Assembly (NCBI RefSeq): GCF_000757885.1
Contig: NZ_JQCR01000001.1
Coordinates: 248,001-312,000, forward strand
Source of the DNA: Paenibacillus wynnii
GTDB taxonomy: Bacteria > Bacillota > Bacilli > Paenibacillales > Paenibacillaceae
Length of the DNA: 64,000 bases
Direction: 5' to 3'
The notes under the pieces were generated by a model. The model was not told the DNA's origin and did not search any database. It saw only the letters and a list, made by a program, of their open reading frames with translations. The translations under genes were made by a program, and so were the position numbers. Each line of letters starts with the position of its first letter. Position 1 is the first letter of the stretch. Of the stretch, positions 26,105 to 35,072 are shown one piece after another.

Positions 26105-27499
26105 TTAAGTAGTCCTCCAACAATACGTCCCTACCATCTTCGCCGGGAGTACAGCCGTGAACTGATTCCCCTCACATAACACTCGAAACACCTGCTCCGA
26201 TTCGGTTTGATTGATGACCACCGCAATCACACCACCGTCAGGATTTCGGAATACAACATTCGTTACGGTATCGGTTGAGCCGTAAGTGCTCTCGATCCTT
26301 ACCGCACCCCGCCGAACAAAACGGGTAAACTGCCCAAGCAAATAATATTCGGGAGTCAGCCAATAACGATCTGCCTCTGTTGCATCCTGGATGAACATTG
26401 TCGGCCCCGGTGTTCCAAGCCATTGATGGGTTCCAATTCGGCTGTCTAGCATAGTGACCCACGCATTGTAGCTGCTGGCATAGTTACGAAAATACTGTGC
26501 TATACGATGGGCTCCCTCTGTCCCCCATACTGAACGCTCCGTCAGATAAATCGGCTTATCCGGGTAGGCGGCATGAATCTCGCTCATAAGTTCCGGCTCT
26601 CCTTCATAATCGTGAAGGGCAATCCCATCTACTGCCGCAAACCCGTCTATATCATTTAATATCGGTGTTACATAAGCCCGGACATTACTGAAATTATGAT
26701 CAAAAATCCAGATTTCCGTATCCAATCCATGCTCCGTAAATTCCCTTTTCAAGGCCAACGCCAACTCTTTCTGCCGCTCCGGAGACATGTAGCAGCTCGG
26801 ATAATCCGTTTCCAGCAGGGGTTCATTTTGCAGGGTCATCGCATAAATAGGAATGCCCTGCTCCAGATAGGCCTGAATCGCCATTCGATAATATGTCGCA
26901 AGTGCCTCGGTGTATTCCTTACCTTCTTTTAGTTGACCTCTTAATAAGCTGCCATTGGTCTTCATCCAAGCAGGAGGACTCCATGGAGAGGCGAACACCA
27001 GAAGGTCTGGTGCAGACGCCACCAGCTGCCGGACCGTCTCTACGATCGAAAGTTCAATATCTTTTTGTATGGAGAATTGCTTCAGTTCGAAATCTGTTTC
27101 GCCATCGGCGATGTCATCATAAGTGTAAAAGGGCTGTGCTGTGAAATCAGAGGTCCCCAGGGTTAATCGGAATAGATTAAAGCCAATGCCCTGATCCCCT
27201 ATACCTGTCATTTGATTCAGAATACTCGTACGTACGGAAGGACTCATCTTGGACAAGTTGTGAACCGTCGTCTCCTCCATAGAGGTGCCTATTCCCAGAA
27301 TCTCCTGGTAGGTATGGTCCGGTGTGACGGTTAAGGTCGTTATTGACGCTGCTGTTGGAGCCGTCCAATGCAAATCTGCCTGACGGCTAAGCTGGTGAGT
27401 AAGTTTTTCTGAGCCTTGAAACCATCTTTTATCACCAGGCGCCGATTCCGAACTGAGCCATACTTCCACTTTGTCTGTTATTCCTGTTCTATGAATCAC
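26105..27499 (-). CDS. Intracellular GH30 beta-glucosidase/endo-beta-1,6-glucanase-like
   Basis: A 464-residue glycosidase of the glucosylceramidase family. The N-terminal motif EILGIGTSMEETTVHNL, the acid/base Glu in MTLQNEPLLE (near 223) and the nucleophile Glu in IYLTERSVWG (near 320) are typical for GH30; the barrel is followed by a beta-sandwich. There is no signal peptide, so it should act in the cytoplasm on imported beta-1,6- or mixed gluco-oligosaccharides. The start is GTG with AAGGAGAG upstream. It follows the binding-protein gene after a terminator-like hairpin, so expression may depend on read-through. Confidence 0.88.
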   Translation of the reverse strand: MIHRTGITDKVEVWLSSESAPGDKRWFQGSEKLTHQLSRQADLHWTAPTAASITTLTVTPDHTYQEILGIGTSMEETTVHNLSKMSPSVRTSILNQMTGIGDQGIGFNLFRLTLGTSDFTAQPFYTYDDIADGETDFELKQFSIQKDIELSIVETVRQLVASAPDLLVFASPWSPPAWMKTNGSLLRGQLKEGKEYTEALATYYRMAIQAYLEQGIPIYAMTLQNEPLLETDYPSCYMSPERQKELALALKREFTEHGLDTEIWIFDHNFSNVRAYVTPILNDIDGFAAVDGIALHDYEGEPELMSEIHAAYPDKPIYLTERSVWGTEGAHRIAQYFRNYASSYNAWVTMLDSRIGTHQWLGTPGPTMFIQDATEADRYWLTPEYYLLGQFTRFVRRGAVRIESTYGSTDTVTNVVFRNPDGGVIAVVINQTESEQVFRVLCEGNQFTAVLPAKMVGTYCWRTT

Positions 27500-27529
27500 G
27501 ATTTATATCTCTCCTTCAATATTTATTAG

Positions 27530-27556
27530 AAAAAGCGGCGAAAACCTCGCCGCTTT
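27530..27556 (-). terminator. Hairpin between binding-protein and GH30 genes
   Basis: AAAGCGGCG and CGCCGCTTT form a strong short stem followed by a T-rich run on the minus strand, 15 bp after the binding-protein stop and 31 bp before the GH30 start. It may lower GH30 expression relative to the binding protein or protect the 3' end of the upstream mRNA. Confidence 0.7.
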
Positions 27557-27570
27557 CCCAATTCTTTATT

Positions 27571-29145
27571 TTATTGGATTCCTTTTTCATCAAAATACTT
27601 ACCGGATTCCGCTTGAACATAAGCTAGTAGTTTTTCAACACCCGCTGCCTTCAGCTTCTCACGGTAGGTTTTTAAGGAAGCATCTATATCTGGAGTCAGT
27701 CCCAGCATAAGCGGTTTACCGTACTGTTCGAACACTTGGTTCACGGCTGCCAACTCGGTTTTTACTGGCTCATAATCCAGATAGATAGGCCCGAAAATAT
27801 CCTGTTTACTGATTGGCTTGAACTCTTCCTTCAGTGCATCCAGCCCATCCCAGCCTCCTTTTTCATTCTTCATATTCCCTTCATACCGCCAGCCCCAGCT
27901 TGCAATGTCATACCGAGGAGTCTCGTTCAGGTCTACGCCCGGTGCCGGAATGACAATCGTCTTATCATCTTCGCCTTTTGCCCAGTGCGTGCCTTCAATT
28001 CCGTACGTCATCAGGTTAAAGTACGCTGGATCATTACGCAGCTTGTCGAGCACCATGAGTGAACGCTCCGGGTTCTGTGAGCTCTTCGGAATCGCCATAC
28101 CGTTTGCAATAGGGAGTGTAGGAATCACATAGTTGTGGAAACGGGTGAATGGGAAATACCCAATATCCATTTTCAGTCCCTTGGCTTTGATCTCATTAAT
28201 GAAGCCGCCCGCACTGGACGGGTTACGCCAGTAAATAGCGCCTTGCCCAGTCTTAATGAAATCTCCGGCTTCTTGCTTAGAGGAAAGGGAGTTTTTGTTC
28301 CAGTACCCCTTTTGCTGCCACTCCTTCATTTTTTTCACCCAAGCCTCATACTCATCCGTGAAAGGAACGATCTTAATATCGCGTGGGTTCTCATAAGAAG
28401 TAGCGCCGATAATCTCACCGCTGATCATTTGGAAATCATTCCAGAACCGGAACAGACGGTTTACGTTTTCATAAGCAGCCCCGTTGATCGGAGCTATATT
28501 TTTCTTAGTTTTTACCGCATCCATATACGCTTCAATGGAAGCCAGATCCGTAAATTCCGGCAGAGCAAATTCTTTACGCCAATCTTCCCGATAGACGTAA
28601 CCATCCGGTGTATACTCGGAGTTGGTATTAGGTACTGCGAAAATCCCGTCGCCCACCGTAACTGAATCCCAGTCCTGCTTCGGCACATTTCCCCAAGTCA
28701 CCGGAGCATTCACGGGCAGTAGTTCTTTTAGATCCAGAAAAGCGCCTTGCTTGGACAGCTTGTAGAAGTCGGCCCAGTTGGAGGCAAAAATCATATCGAT
28801 TTTTTCTCCAGAGGTTAATAACAGGTTATATTTGGTCATCCAGTCATTCCAAGTCGTAAATTTCACTTCGATGGTTGTATTCAGATCCTTCTCAAGCATT
28901 TTGTTCCATTCGGCGATTACTTTATCCTGATCCTTATGCGCATCACCAACCAGATACCAGGTAAGCTTTACCTTTTTAAGTGTCTCTTTACCCGCTTCAC
29001 CTTCATTGGTAGCCTTGGTTTCATTCGTATTTGTACCTTTGTTTTCCGCTGCTCCGTTGTTATTTCCGCCCCCACAGCCCGCAACCAGCGAGATCAATAA
29101 AGACATCATAAGAACTAGCGTTAATCTCTTTGTTCTCTTTCTCAC
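27571..29145 (-). CDS. Extracellular solute-binding lipoprotein, LplA-type
   Basis: A 524-residue oligosaccharide-binding protein. The start is GTG (29143-29145), with AAGGAGGAG 6 nt upstream, giving MRKRTKRLTLVLMMS. The lipobox is LVAGC followed by a Gly/Asn-rich linker. The fold is the long solute-binding type used by LplABC/YtcQ-like systems, with motifs KIDMIFASNWADFYKLSKQG, YREDWRKEF and SQNPERSLMVLDKLRNDPAYF. It pairs with the two permeases upstream. A 255-bp MITE lies only 34 bp before its start, between it and the permease genes, so its own promoter may lie in or be replaced by that insert. Confidence 0.9.
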   Translation of the reverse strand: MRKRTKRLTLVLMMSLLISLVAGCGGGNNNGAAENKGTNTNETKATNEGEAGKETLKKVKLTWYLVGDAHKDQDKVIAEWNKMLEKDLNTTIEVKFTTWNDWMTKYNLLLTSGEKIDMIFASNWADFYKLSKQGAFLDLKELLPVNAPVTWGNVPKQDWDSVTVGDGIFAVPNTNSEYTPDGYVYREDWRKEFALPEFTDLASIEAYMDAVKTKKNIAPINGAAYENVNRLFRFWNDFQMISGEIIGATSYENPRDIKIVPFTDEYEAWVKKMKEWQQKGYWNKNSLSSKQEAGDFIKTGQGAIYWRNPSSAGGFINEIKAKGLKMDIGYFPFTRFHNYVIPTLPIANGMAIPKSSQNPERSLMVLDKLRNDPAYFNLMTYGIEGTHWAKGEDDKTIVIPAPGVDLNETPRYDIASWGWRYEGNMKNEKGGWDGLDALKEEFKPISKQDIFGPIYLDYEPVKTELAAVNQVFEQYGKPLMLGLTPDIDASLKTYREKLKAAGVEKLLAYVQAESGKYFDEKGIQ

Positions 29146-29178
29146 AATTGACTCCTCCTTAAAGTTTGTCACCTTGTC

Positions 29179-29433
29179 TATATAGATTGTACTAAAGACT
29201 TACTCGTTGGGAGTATGGCAGTTACTACAGTGAATGTTTGGACTTCCAGCCGCTGTTGTCTCCCGATTTCTTTGATTTGTACCGCTTTCCGCGGATGAAA
29301 TCCGGAGACAGCTTATGCTTACGAAGCGAGCTTTCCTACGGAAAGCTTTCGGGCGGACGCTGACGCTCCTCCAGTTCCAAAATTCCCTTTCGTTACTACC
29401 GCCCCGAGGTTGTTATTTAGTTCAGTCTATATA
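29179..29433. mobile_element. MITE-like element, copy B (255 bp)
   Basis: The ends are inverted repeats: TATATAGATTGTACTAAAG at the left and, reversed, TATATAGACTGAACTAAAT at the right. The interior carries the stem TGTCTCCCGATTTC (29257-29270) / GAAATCCGGAGACA (29297-29310). The copy at 35073-35327 has the same length and is nearly identical. No transposase is inside, so it needs one from elsewhere. It separates permease genes from their binding-protein gene. Confidence 0.85.
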
Positions 29434-29475
29434 GGTACTATAAAAATAAATGCTATGTCAGCCGGTCACCCGGTT

Positions 29476-30417
29476 CTAACCTTTAACAGCTCCTACAGTA
29501 AGACCTTTCACGAAGTAACGTTGAACGAATGGGTAGAGCAGAATAACCGGACCCGTGGCGATGACTGCGACAGCCATCTTTAACGTTTCTGTAGGTGGTA
29601 CGACGTTTGCAGCCAGATATGACCCGTTATTCGTCTGCAGAACCGCTGCACTGGACAGGATTTTATAGAGCAGGAACTGCAGCGGGAACTTTTGATCCGA
29701 TGTGATAAACATGTTGGCGTTGAACCAGTCATTCCAGTATCCAAGTCCAAGAAACAAACCAATCGTTGCCAGTCCCGGTGTGGACAGCGGAAGGATCAAC
29801 TTCCAGTAAATCCGGAAATCTCCGGCACCGTCAATCTTAGCTGATTCCACAATGGATTCCGGTATAGACTTCATGAAGCTTCTCATGAGGATGATATTCC
29901 AGGCGCTAAGCAACGGTGGAAGGATCAAAGCCCAATAGCTGTCCTTCAGATCCAGATATTTCGTCATCATGATATACCAAGGGATCAGTCCGCCACTGAA
30001 CAGCGTCGTGAAGTAGATAAAGAATGAAAGACTATCGCGATAAGCAAAATCCTTACGGGACAATACATATCCAGCCATTGAAGTTAGAAATAATCCCAAC
30101 AGCGATCCTACTACGGTTACTCCAATAGTTACACTGTAAGCGTGATAAATCTGCTCCGGCGTACTAAATACAGATTTATAGGCTTCGAACGATACGGTGC
30201 TGGGGAAGAGCTTAAACCCCTCGGAAATGATCTCTAATTCATCCGTGAACGAACCCACAACAATGAGCCAGAATGGAATGAGACAGACTATCGATATGAG
30301 GGTCAGCAAGGTATATCCGATAAGGTTAAATATTAGTGTTTCTTTGTCATCCTTGATTTTAGTGCTTTTTTTTCTCATCCTCCGAACTTTCGGCAGCGTT
30401 TCGATCTCAGTACTCAT
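29476..30417 (-). CDS. ABC transporter permease, LplC/YtcP-type
   Basis: A 313-residue inner-membrane permease with six predicted membrane segments. The EAA loop reads ESIVESAKIDGAGDFRIYWKLILPLS, and the C-terminus FVKGLTVGAVKG is typical for this family. The ATG at 30415-30417 is preceded by AAGGGGGGAT; the frame extends further upstream but into the neighbouring permease gene. It partners with the LplB-type permease upstream and the binding lipoprotein downstream. An ATPase is not encoded here. Confidence 0.92.
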   Translation of the reverse strand: MSTEIETLPKVRRMRKKSTKIKDDKETLIFNLIGYTLLTLISIVCLIPFWLIVVGSFTDELEIISEGFKLFPSTVSFEAYKSVFSTPEQIYHAYSVTIGVTVVGSLLGLFLTSMAGYVLSRKDFAYRDSLSFFIYFTTLFSGGLIPWYIMMTKYLDLKDSYWALILPPLLSAWNIILMRSFMKSIPESIVESAKIDGAGDFRIYWKLILPLSTPGLATIGLFLGLGYWNDWFNANMFITSDQKFPLQFLLYKILSSAAVLQTNNGSYLAANVVPPTETLKMAVAVIATGPVILLYPFVQRYFVKGLTVGAVKG

Positions 30418-30430
30418 GTTTATCCCCCCT

Positions 30431-31351
30431 TTAGAACAATGCGTATTCTTCGCGTGTTTTCTTGATAATGTAGTTAACAAGCATGATGATCACGAACCCG
30501 AAGAAGGACTGGTAGAGCCCCGCAGCTGTTCCCATACCGATATCGAAGTTGACGGTCAGTGAACGGAAAACGTAGGTATCAATGATATCTGTGACATCGT
30601 ACAGCATGCCGTTGTTTCCGATAATTTGATAGAACAGATCAAACTGGCCTTTCATAATACCACCGAGACTGAACAGAATCAGTAATATGAAGGTAGGCAT
30701 GAGCAGCGGCAGCGTGATGCGGCGGATTTGTTGAAATATATTAGCCCCATCGATCTTAGCAGCTTCGTAATATTCATCACTAATACTCATAATGGCTGCC
30801 AAATAAATGACCGTCCCGTAACCGATCCCTTTCCAAATATTGAAGAATACAATAATGTACTTCCACGGTGCCGTCTGAAGGTAGAAATCGTAAGGCTGTA
30901 ACCCCAATTGCTTCAGCATGGTGTTAATGACCCCGAAATCGGAGAACAGGTTGAAGACAAAGGCTCCTACAAGCACCCAAGATAGAAAATAGGGCAGAAA
31001 CATAAGCGACTGCGCTGTTTTTTTGAAAAACTTGCTGGAGAGCTGAGCTAGAAATATGGCACAGATTACCTGCATAATGTTACCCAGAATGATAAACGCC
31101 AGATTGTAGAGCACTGTATTTTTCGTCAAATTCCATAGAATACCTGACTTATACAGAAACTCGAAGTTTTTCAGCCCGATGAACTCGCTTCCGAACAGTC
31201 CCCCGTCAAAATCGAATTTGGTAAACGCGTAATATACGCCAACCATAGGTATGTAGCTGAAGATGATAAAAAACAACAGTGTAGGGGCAACCATCAGAAA
31301 CAACACCTTGTTTCGATTAAACTCCCGAATGATCCCGCCTTTTCCAGGCAT
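30431..31351 (-). CDS. ABC transporter permease, LplB-type
   Basis: A 306-residue permease. The N-terminal membrane segment (VLFLMVAPTLLFFIIFSYIPM) and the EAA loop DEYYEAAKIDGANIFQQIRRITLPLL are clear. A GAGGAGGT site lies 9 nt upstream of the ATG. It is the first gene of the importer operon and ends 14 bp before the LplC-type start. Its 265-bp upstream region (31352-31617) begins after the terminator of the AraC gene, so it should contain its own promoter; I saw no strong -35/-10 pair, which would fit dependence on the AraC-type activator. Confidence 0.92.
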   Translation of the reverse strand: MPGKGGIIREFNRNKVLFLMVAPTLLFFIIFSYIPMVGVYYAFTKFDFDGGLFGSEFIGLKNFEFLYKSGILWNLTKNTVLYNLAFIILGNIMQVICAIFLAQLSSKFFKKTAQSLMFLPYFLSWVLVGAFVFNLFSDFGVINTMLKQLGLQPYDFYLQTAPWKYIIVFFNIWKGIGYGTVIYLAAIMSISDEYYEAAKIDGANIFQQIRRITLPLLMPTFILLILFSLGGIMKGQFDLFYQIIGNNGMLYDVTDIIDTYVFRSLTVNFDIGMGTAAGLYQSFFGFVIIMLVNYIIKKTREEYALF

Positions 31352-31556
31352 AATGTTATAACCTCCTCAACCTTGTCTTATTGTCATGAGCCGTTATGCT
31401 TGTTCCTCGGCTGCAATTCCCATATTAGAAGACGCCGGATAAGCGGGCAACTAACCATACCCGATATGACTCACTTTTAGCCCGAAATCGGCACTACGTT
31501 ATTCCGAACACACTCCCTTTTTCCGACACAACCCAGTAGTATCAAGCCTTTTAGCA

Positions 31557-31593
31557 AAATAAAAGGAAGGTAGGATACGTCCTCCTACCTTCC
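31557..31593 (-). terminator. Terminator after the membrane AraC regulator gene
   Basis: GGAAGGTAGGA and TCCTACCTTCC form an 11-bp perfect stem with a T-rich run on the minus strand, starting 25 bp past the stop codon of the regulator. It separates the regulator genes from the importer operon. Confidence 0.8.
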
Positions 31594-31617
31594 CATTCCA
31601 ACCCCTGCAGTCCAATC

Positions 31618-33915
31618 TTAGGCGAGAATAGCATCATCCTCATGGCCGTCATTTAGTTGTCCCCTGCCGCTTTTGCGATATTCCGCCGGCGTTACCCCGT
31701 TATGCTTTTTGAACGCTTTATAAAAGTAGGGGTTGTTCGCAAACCCGGCCTGCTCTGCAATGTCCCCGATCGAATCATCGGTCTCAATCAACAACTCACG
31801 AACCTTAGTCATCCTTACCTCCTGGATATATCCGAGGATCGTCTGAAAGGTATGCTGCTTAAATACCCTGCCAATATAAGTAGCAGACATTCCCATTTCA
31901 TCCGCCAGCATTTCAAGAGATAGATTCTGATCGGCGTACCGTTCGTCAATAAACCTTCTGATGCGTCCGGGCAAATCATCCTGTCTGTTCTTCTTTTTCT
32001 CATCCATATACTTCTCCAGAAGATCGAACAGAGCCATATATCGCTTCGTAACCTCTTCAAGTGTCTCCACCTGTGTGTGCGTATACAATTGATGTGACGG
32101 AATGGTTAGTTCTTCTGAGGCCGATGAATGCTGCCGGATGGTCCGAATGGCATTTTGAACCGCGAACGTTAAATGGGAGACTGCCAGCTGATAAGAGATG
32201 TAGGAAAAGTTAACCGTTGCCCCTATGATTTCATTGAACAAGCGCTTAACTTCAACCATTCGACCAAGCATTAATTCATCCACCAGCTGTTTCTCCTTGT
32301 TCAGCGGGTATTCGTAAGGCTTAGCTTTGTTCTGCTCAACGGTTTCTGCATCAATATAACTGCCGGGACCGCTGAATACACGACTGAATGACGCTTCTAC
32401 CGCCTGTTGGTAAAGGGAATGCACGGATTGTATTCCCAGACCGTTCATGCTCGATGAAATCGTTATGGATAGCTTCAAATACTCCGTGACAGCTCCTTGC
32501 AGCAGATCAGAGTAATGGCGGTAAGCTTCACCTTCGTCCTCCTCAGGGTTTGCAGCCTGAATGATAATGGCTCCGCGGTCCTCCCCCAAATCGGCTGTTG
32601 CTGCTGAACGTCCTACCCGGGTTAACAGTTCCTGAGCAATATTAAGAATGCCATAACGCAGCAGCTTTCGGTCATCGGTCGTATATTGATCCATCAGAGA
32701 GCGATAATCATCCATAGTGATCAAGAGGACACGGCATGGCTGTGAAGGGTCCAGCTTGATTCCAAAACGCTCGAACATAACCTTTGCCCGTTCAGAGTCT
32801 GTATTGGTATAACCGTTCAATAAGCCGCGAAGATATTCGGACCGCATGACCTGAAGGCTTTCGCGCTGCTCCGACTCCAGATTAACGAGACGAGAGAGCT
32901 TGTTGTTCAAGCTCGAGAATAACTTCCGGGAACCTAAATAAGAGAGTGCTAAGCCTACAAGCAGGATGGCTGCCGCAATCCACAATGTTTTGAAACGCAT
33001 ACTGTCGATACGCTCACTTATCACTGCATACGGAACAATACGTATATATCTCCAGCCCAAGTAATCGGGTTCGCTATAGGTAACCAGGGACTTTATGCCG
33101 TCTACAGATGAGGCAAAGTAACCGGAAGACTGACCATTTTGCAAAATACGATCAATATAAGAAGTACCTCGCATATCGGTCAGCATCGGTGTAGTCCAGC
33201 TGTTGGATACGAGACGTCCATTCTTATCGATCAGGAATGTATTCGCCGGGTCATTGGTAAGCGAGCCGTCAATATGCTTGTGAAGCTGAGTTTCTTTAAT
33301 ATTTACGATAATGGCATTCCTTTGGGGGCTTTTGGCAAGCGTATCATATAACAAAAAGGTGTAAGTATCCCGTTCCTTTTCAGCAATATTACCGGCCAGT
33401 CCCTCGATCCGAAGCTTACGGGGAATGGGCATCAGCGTCTCATAGTCTTCAATGTGCCGGAGCATTTTTTTCATATCCAAATCATAAAACTCCGATTCAC
33501 TGAACACCGCAGGGACACTCATATCCGTGCTGACATAAAAGGTGCTGGCTTCTGCATTATAGACATAGATCGAATCAATAAAGGGAGACGTTTCCCGATA
33601 ATTGGTTAATTGTTTAATCGCCGTTGAAACATCCACTGCGCTTACATTTGAAAAATTAAGCAGGTTGGCGATATTCTGATCATTGTGAATTTGTTTGGCA
33701 AAGGTTGCAGCCGTTACCGCCATAACGGAAGCCTCCTGCGTAGTCTGCGCAAGGCTGTCCATCGTCTGGTCATAGGATTGGTTCAGTGCAATTCGTTCAA
33801 AATTCAAATACAGGATACTTGATAGGATCGAAATCGTAAGAAAGACTATGACGGTCATAACGGAAAAAAACTTACCATAATACCTGTTCTCTTTTCCGCT
33901 CAACACCTTGGACAT
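31618..33915 (-). CDS. Membrane-bound AraC-family regulator with extracytoplasmic sensor
   Basis: A 765-residue one-component regulator. A transmembrane segment (about 17-40) and a second one (about 308-328, IAAAILLVGLALSYLGS) enclose a Cache-like sensing region. A cytoplasmic middle part follows, and an AraC HTH domain at about 660-755 (SLEMLADEMGMSATYIGRVFKQ, IGDIAEQAGFANNPYFYKAFKK). Such proteins sense sugars or the loaded binding protein outside and activate the adjacent LplABC-type importer. The gene starts 4 bp after the LacI gene ends, so one transcript encodes a putative repressor and a putative activator. Confidence 0.9.
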   Translation of the reverse strand: MSKVLSGKENRYYGKFFSVMTVIVFLTISILSSILYLNFERIALNQSYDQTMDSLAQTTQEASVMAVTAATFAKQIHNDQNIANLLNFSNVSAVDVSTAIKQLTNYRETSPFIDSIYVYNAEASTFYVSTDMSVPAVFSESEFYDLDMKKMLRHIEDYETLMPIPRKLRIEGLAGNIAEKERDTYTFLLYDTLAKSPQRNAIIVNIKETQLHKHIDGSLTNDPANTFLIDKNGRLVSNSWTTPMLTDMRGTSYIDRILQNGQSSGYFASSVDGIKSLVTYSEPDYLGWRYIRIVPYAVISERIDSMRFKTLWIAAAILLVGLALSYLGSRKLFSSLNNKLSRLVNLESEQRESLQVMRSEYLRGLLNGYTNTDSERAKVMFERFGIKLDPSQPCRVLLITMDDYRSLMDQYTTDDRKLLRYGILNIAQELLTRVGRSAATADLGEDRGAIIIQAANPEEDEGEAYRHYSDLLQGAVTEYLKLSITISSSMNGLGIQSVHSLYQQAVEASFSRVFSGPGSYIDAETVEQNKAKPYEYPLNKEKQLVDELMLGRMVEVKRLFNEIIGATVNFSYISYQLAVSHLTFAVQNAIRTIRQHSSASEELTIPSHQLYTHTQVETLEEVTKRYMALFDLLEKYMDEKKKNRQDDLPGRIRRFIDERYADQNLSLEMLADEMGMSATYIGRVFKQHTFQTILGYIQEVRMTKVRELLIETDDSIGDIAEQAGFANNPYFYKAFKKHNGVTPAEYRKSGRGQLNDGHEDDAILA

Positions 33916-33919
33916 GGTA

Positions 33920-34930
33920 CTATCCCCCTTTTACCGAAGATCCTTTAGCCATAATCGTTGAATGTAGCATAAAAAGCTGCTGCTCCGCCCGAACGCTGCC
34001 GTTCATCTGGTCAATAAGTTTCTCAGCAAGCAAAGCGCCCATTGCATACAGCGGCTGTTCCACAGAGCTTATTTTCGGTTCGACATAGTTAGTAATTCGG
34101 ATATTATCTACCCCTACGACTGCCATGCTCTCCGGTATGGAGATTCTAAGCTCCGCACAGGCCTTGTACACACCCAGTGCCATTTCATCATTAGCCGTAA
34201 AAACAGCCGTGAACTTCTGGTTATCAGCCCATAATCGCTTAAATGCCTCATATCCACCTTGCTCATCGAAGTCTCCAATATCCGTTAACTCTGGTATGAA
34301 TGTCAGCCCAGCGGACTCAAGTTCTTCCCGGTAACCTTCCTGCCGCCCGATGCTGTCAGGAGCATCAGCATAACCGCTAATATAGGCGATTCTGCGGTGC
34401 CCCTGTTCCATCAGATGCTGCACAACCTCCCGGCCAATTCTGATATTATCCGTGAAACAGCATGGAATGAACGGATGATTAATCTGGCGGCCAATGATTC
34501 CGATTGAATAATCCTCATCTGCGAAGGAGAATATCTCTGAATCCGTTAGCTGTGGTGTAACTAGAATCAATCCGTCGACCGTACGATTCTGCAGAAGAGA
34601 AAGAAACTCCAACTCTTTTTCCTTCTCATTTTGCGAATCACAGATTAGGATTTTATATTTAAGTCCGTTGGCAGTGTTCTCTATGCCTTTAATAATTTCT
34701 GCATTATAGGCAACCCCAATATCTGTTACTACAACGCCTAAGGTCATGGTTTTGCGGGAACGCAGCTGCTTCCCCATCGCATTAGGCGTATAATTCAATT
34801 CTTGAATAACCTGGAGCACCTTCTCCTTAGTCTTTCCTGTTACCAAAGGGCTTCCGTTCAGCACCCTGGATACGGTAGCGGGAGATACATTGGCTTTCCG
34901 GGCCACATCAATGATCTTACTGTCTCTCAT
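33920..34930 (-). CDS. LacI-family transcriptional regulator
   Basis: A 336-residue repressor with an N-terminal HTH (IIDVARKANVSPATVSRVLNG) and a sugar-binding domain (LGVVVTDIGVAYNAEIIKGIEN, AVVGVDNIRITNYVEPKISSV). It is the first gene of an operon with the membrane AraC regulator. Its promoter overlaps a perfect TGAAATCGATTTCA palindrome, so autorepression is likely. The importer and GH30 genes downstream are probable targets too, but no second copy of the palindrome was found near them. Confidence 0.9.
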   Translation of the reverse strand: MRDSKIIDVARKANVSPATVSRVLNGSPLVTGKTKEKVLQVIQELNYTPNAMGKQLRSRKTMTLGVVVTDIGVAYNAEIIKGIENTANGLKYKILICDSQNEKEKELEFLSLLQNRTVDGLILVTPQLTDSEIFSFADEDYSIGIIGRQINHPFIPCCFTDNIRIGREVVQHLMEQGHRRIAYISGYADAPDSIGRQEGYREELESAGLTFIPELTDIGDFDEQGGYEAFKRLWADNQKFTAVFTANDEMALGVYKACAELRISIPESMAVVGVDNIRITNYVEPKISSVEQPLYAMGALLAEKLIDQMNGSVRAEQQLFMLHSTIMAKGSSVKGG

Positions 34931-34963
34931 ATGTGTTCACGCTTTCATGGTTTGATAAAATCA

Positions 34964-34992
34964 ATTATAGAGAGAAATGAAATCGATTTCAA
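34964..34992 (-). promoter_or_regulatory. Promoter and operator of the LacI-AraC operon
   Basis: On the minus strand TTGAAA (34987-34992), a 17-bp spacer and a consensus TATAAT (34964-34969) form a strong promoter. The perfect 14-bp palindrome TGAAATCGATTTCA (34978-34991) overlaps the -35 and the spacer, so a bound repressor would exclude RNA polymerase. It resembles a LacI/CcpA-type site. Confidence 0.75.
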
Positions 34993-35012
34993 TAGAGAAT
35001 AATCGGATCAAT

Positions 35013-35053
35013 AAAAAAGTTCTGATTATCAATTCTCTTGATAACCAGAACTT
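35013..35053 (-). terminator. Terminator for the DinB gene, displaced by a MITE
   Basis: AAGTTCTGATTATCAA and TTGATAACCAGAACTT pair over 16 bp with one mismatch, with a T tract on the minus strand. It lies about 260 bp past the DinB stop, and the intervening space is filled by MITE copy C. Before the insertion the hairpin would have been directly behind the gene. Confidence 0.7.
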
Positions 35054-35072
35054 AGTACAGACATTATCTTGT

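Noticed and set aside
28135..28665. 176-codon plus-strand frame opposite the binding-protein gene
   Set aside because: Antisense shadow without ribosome site or domain.
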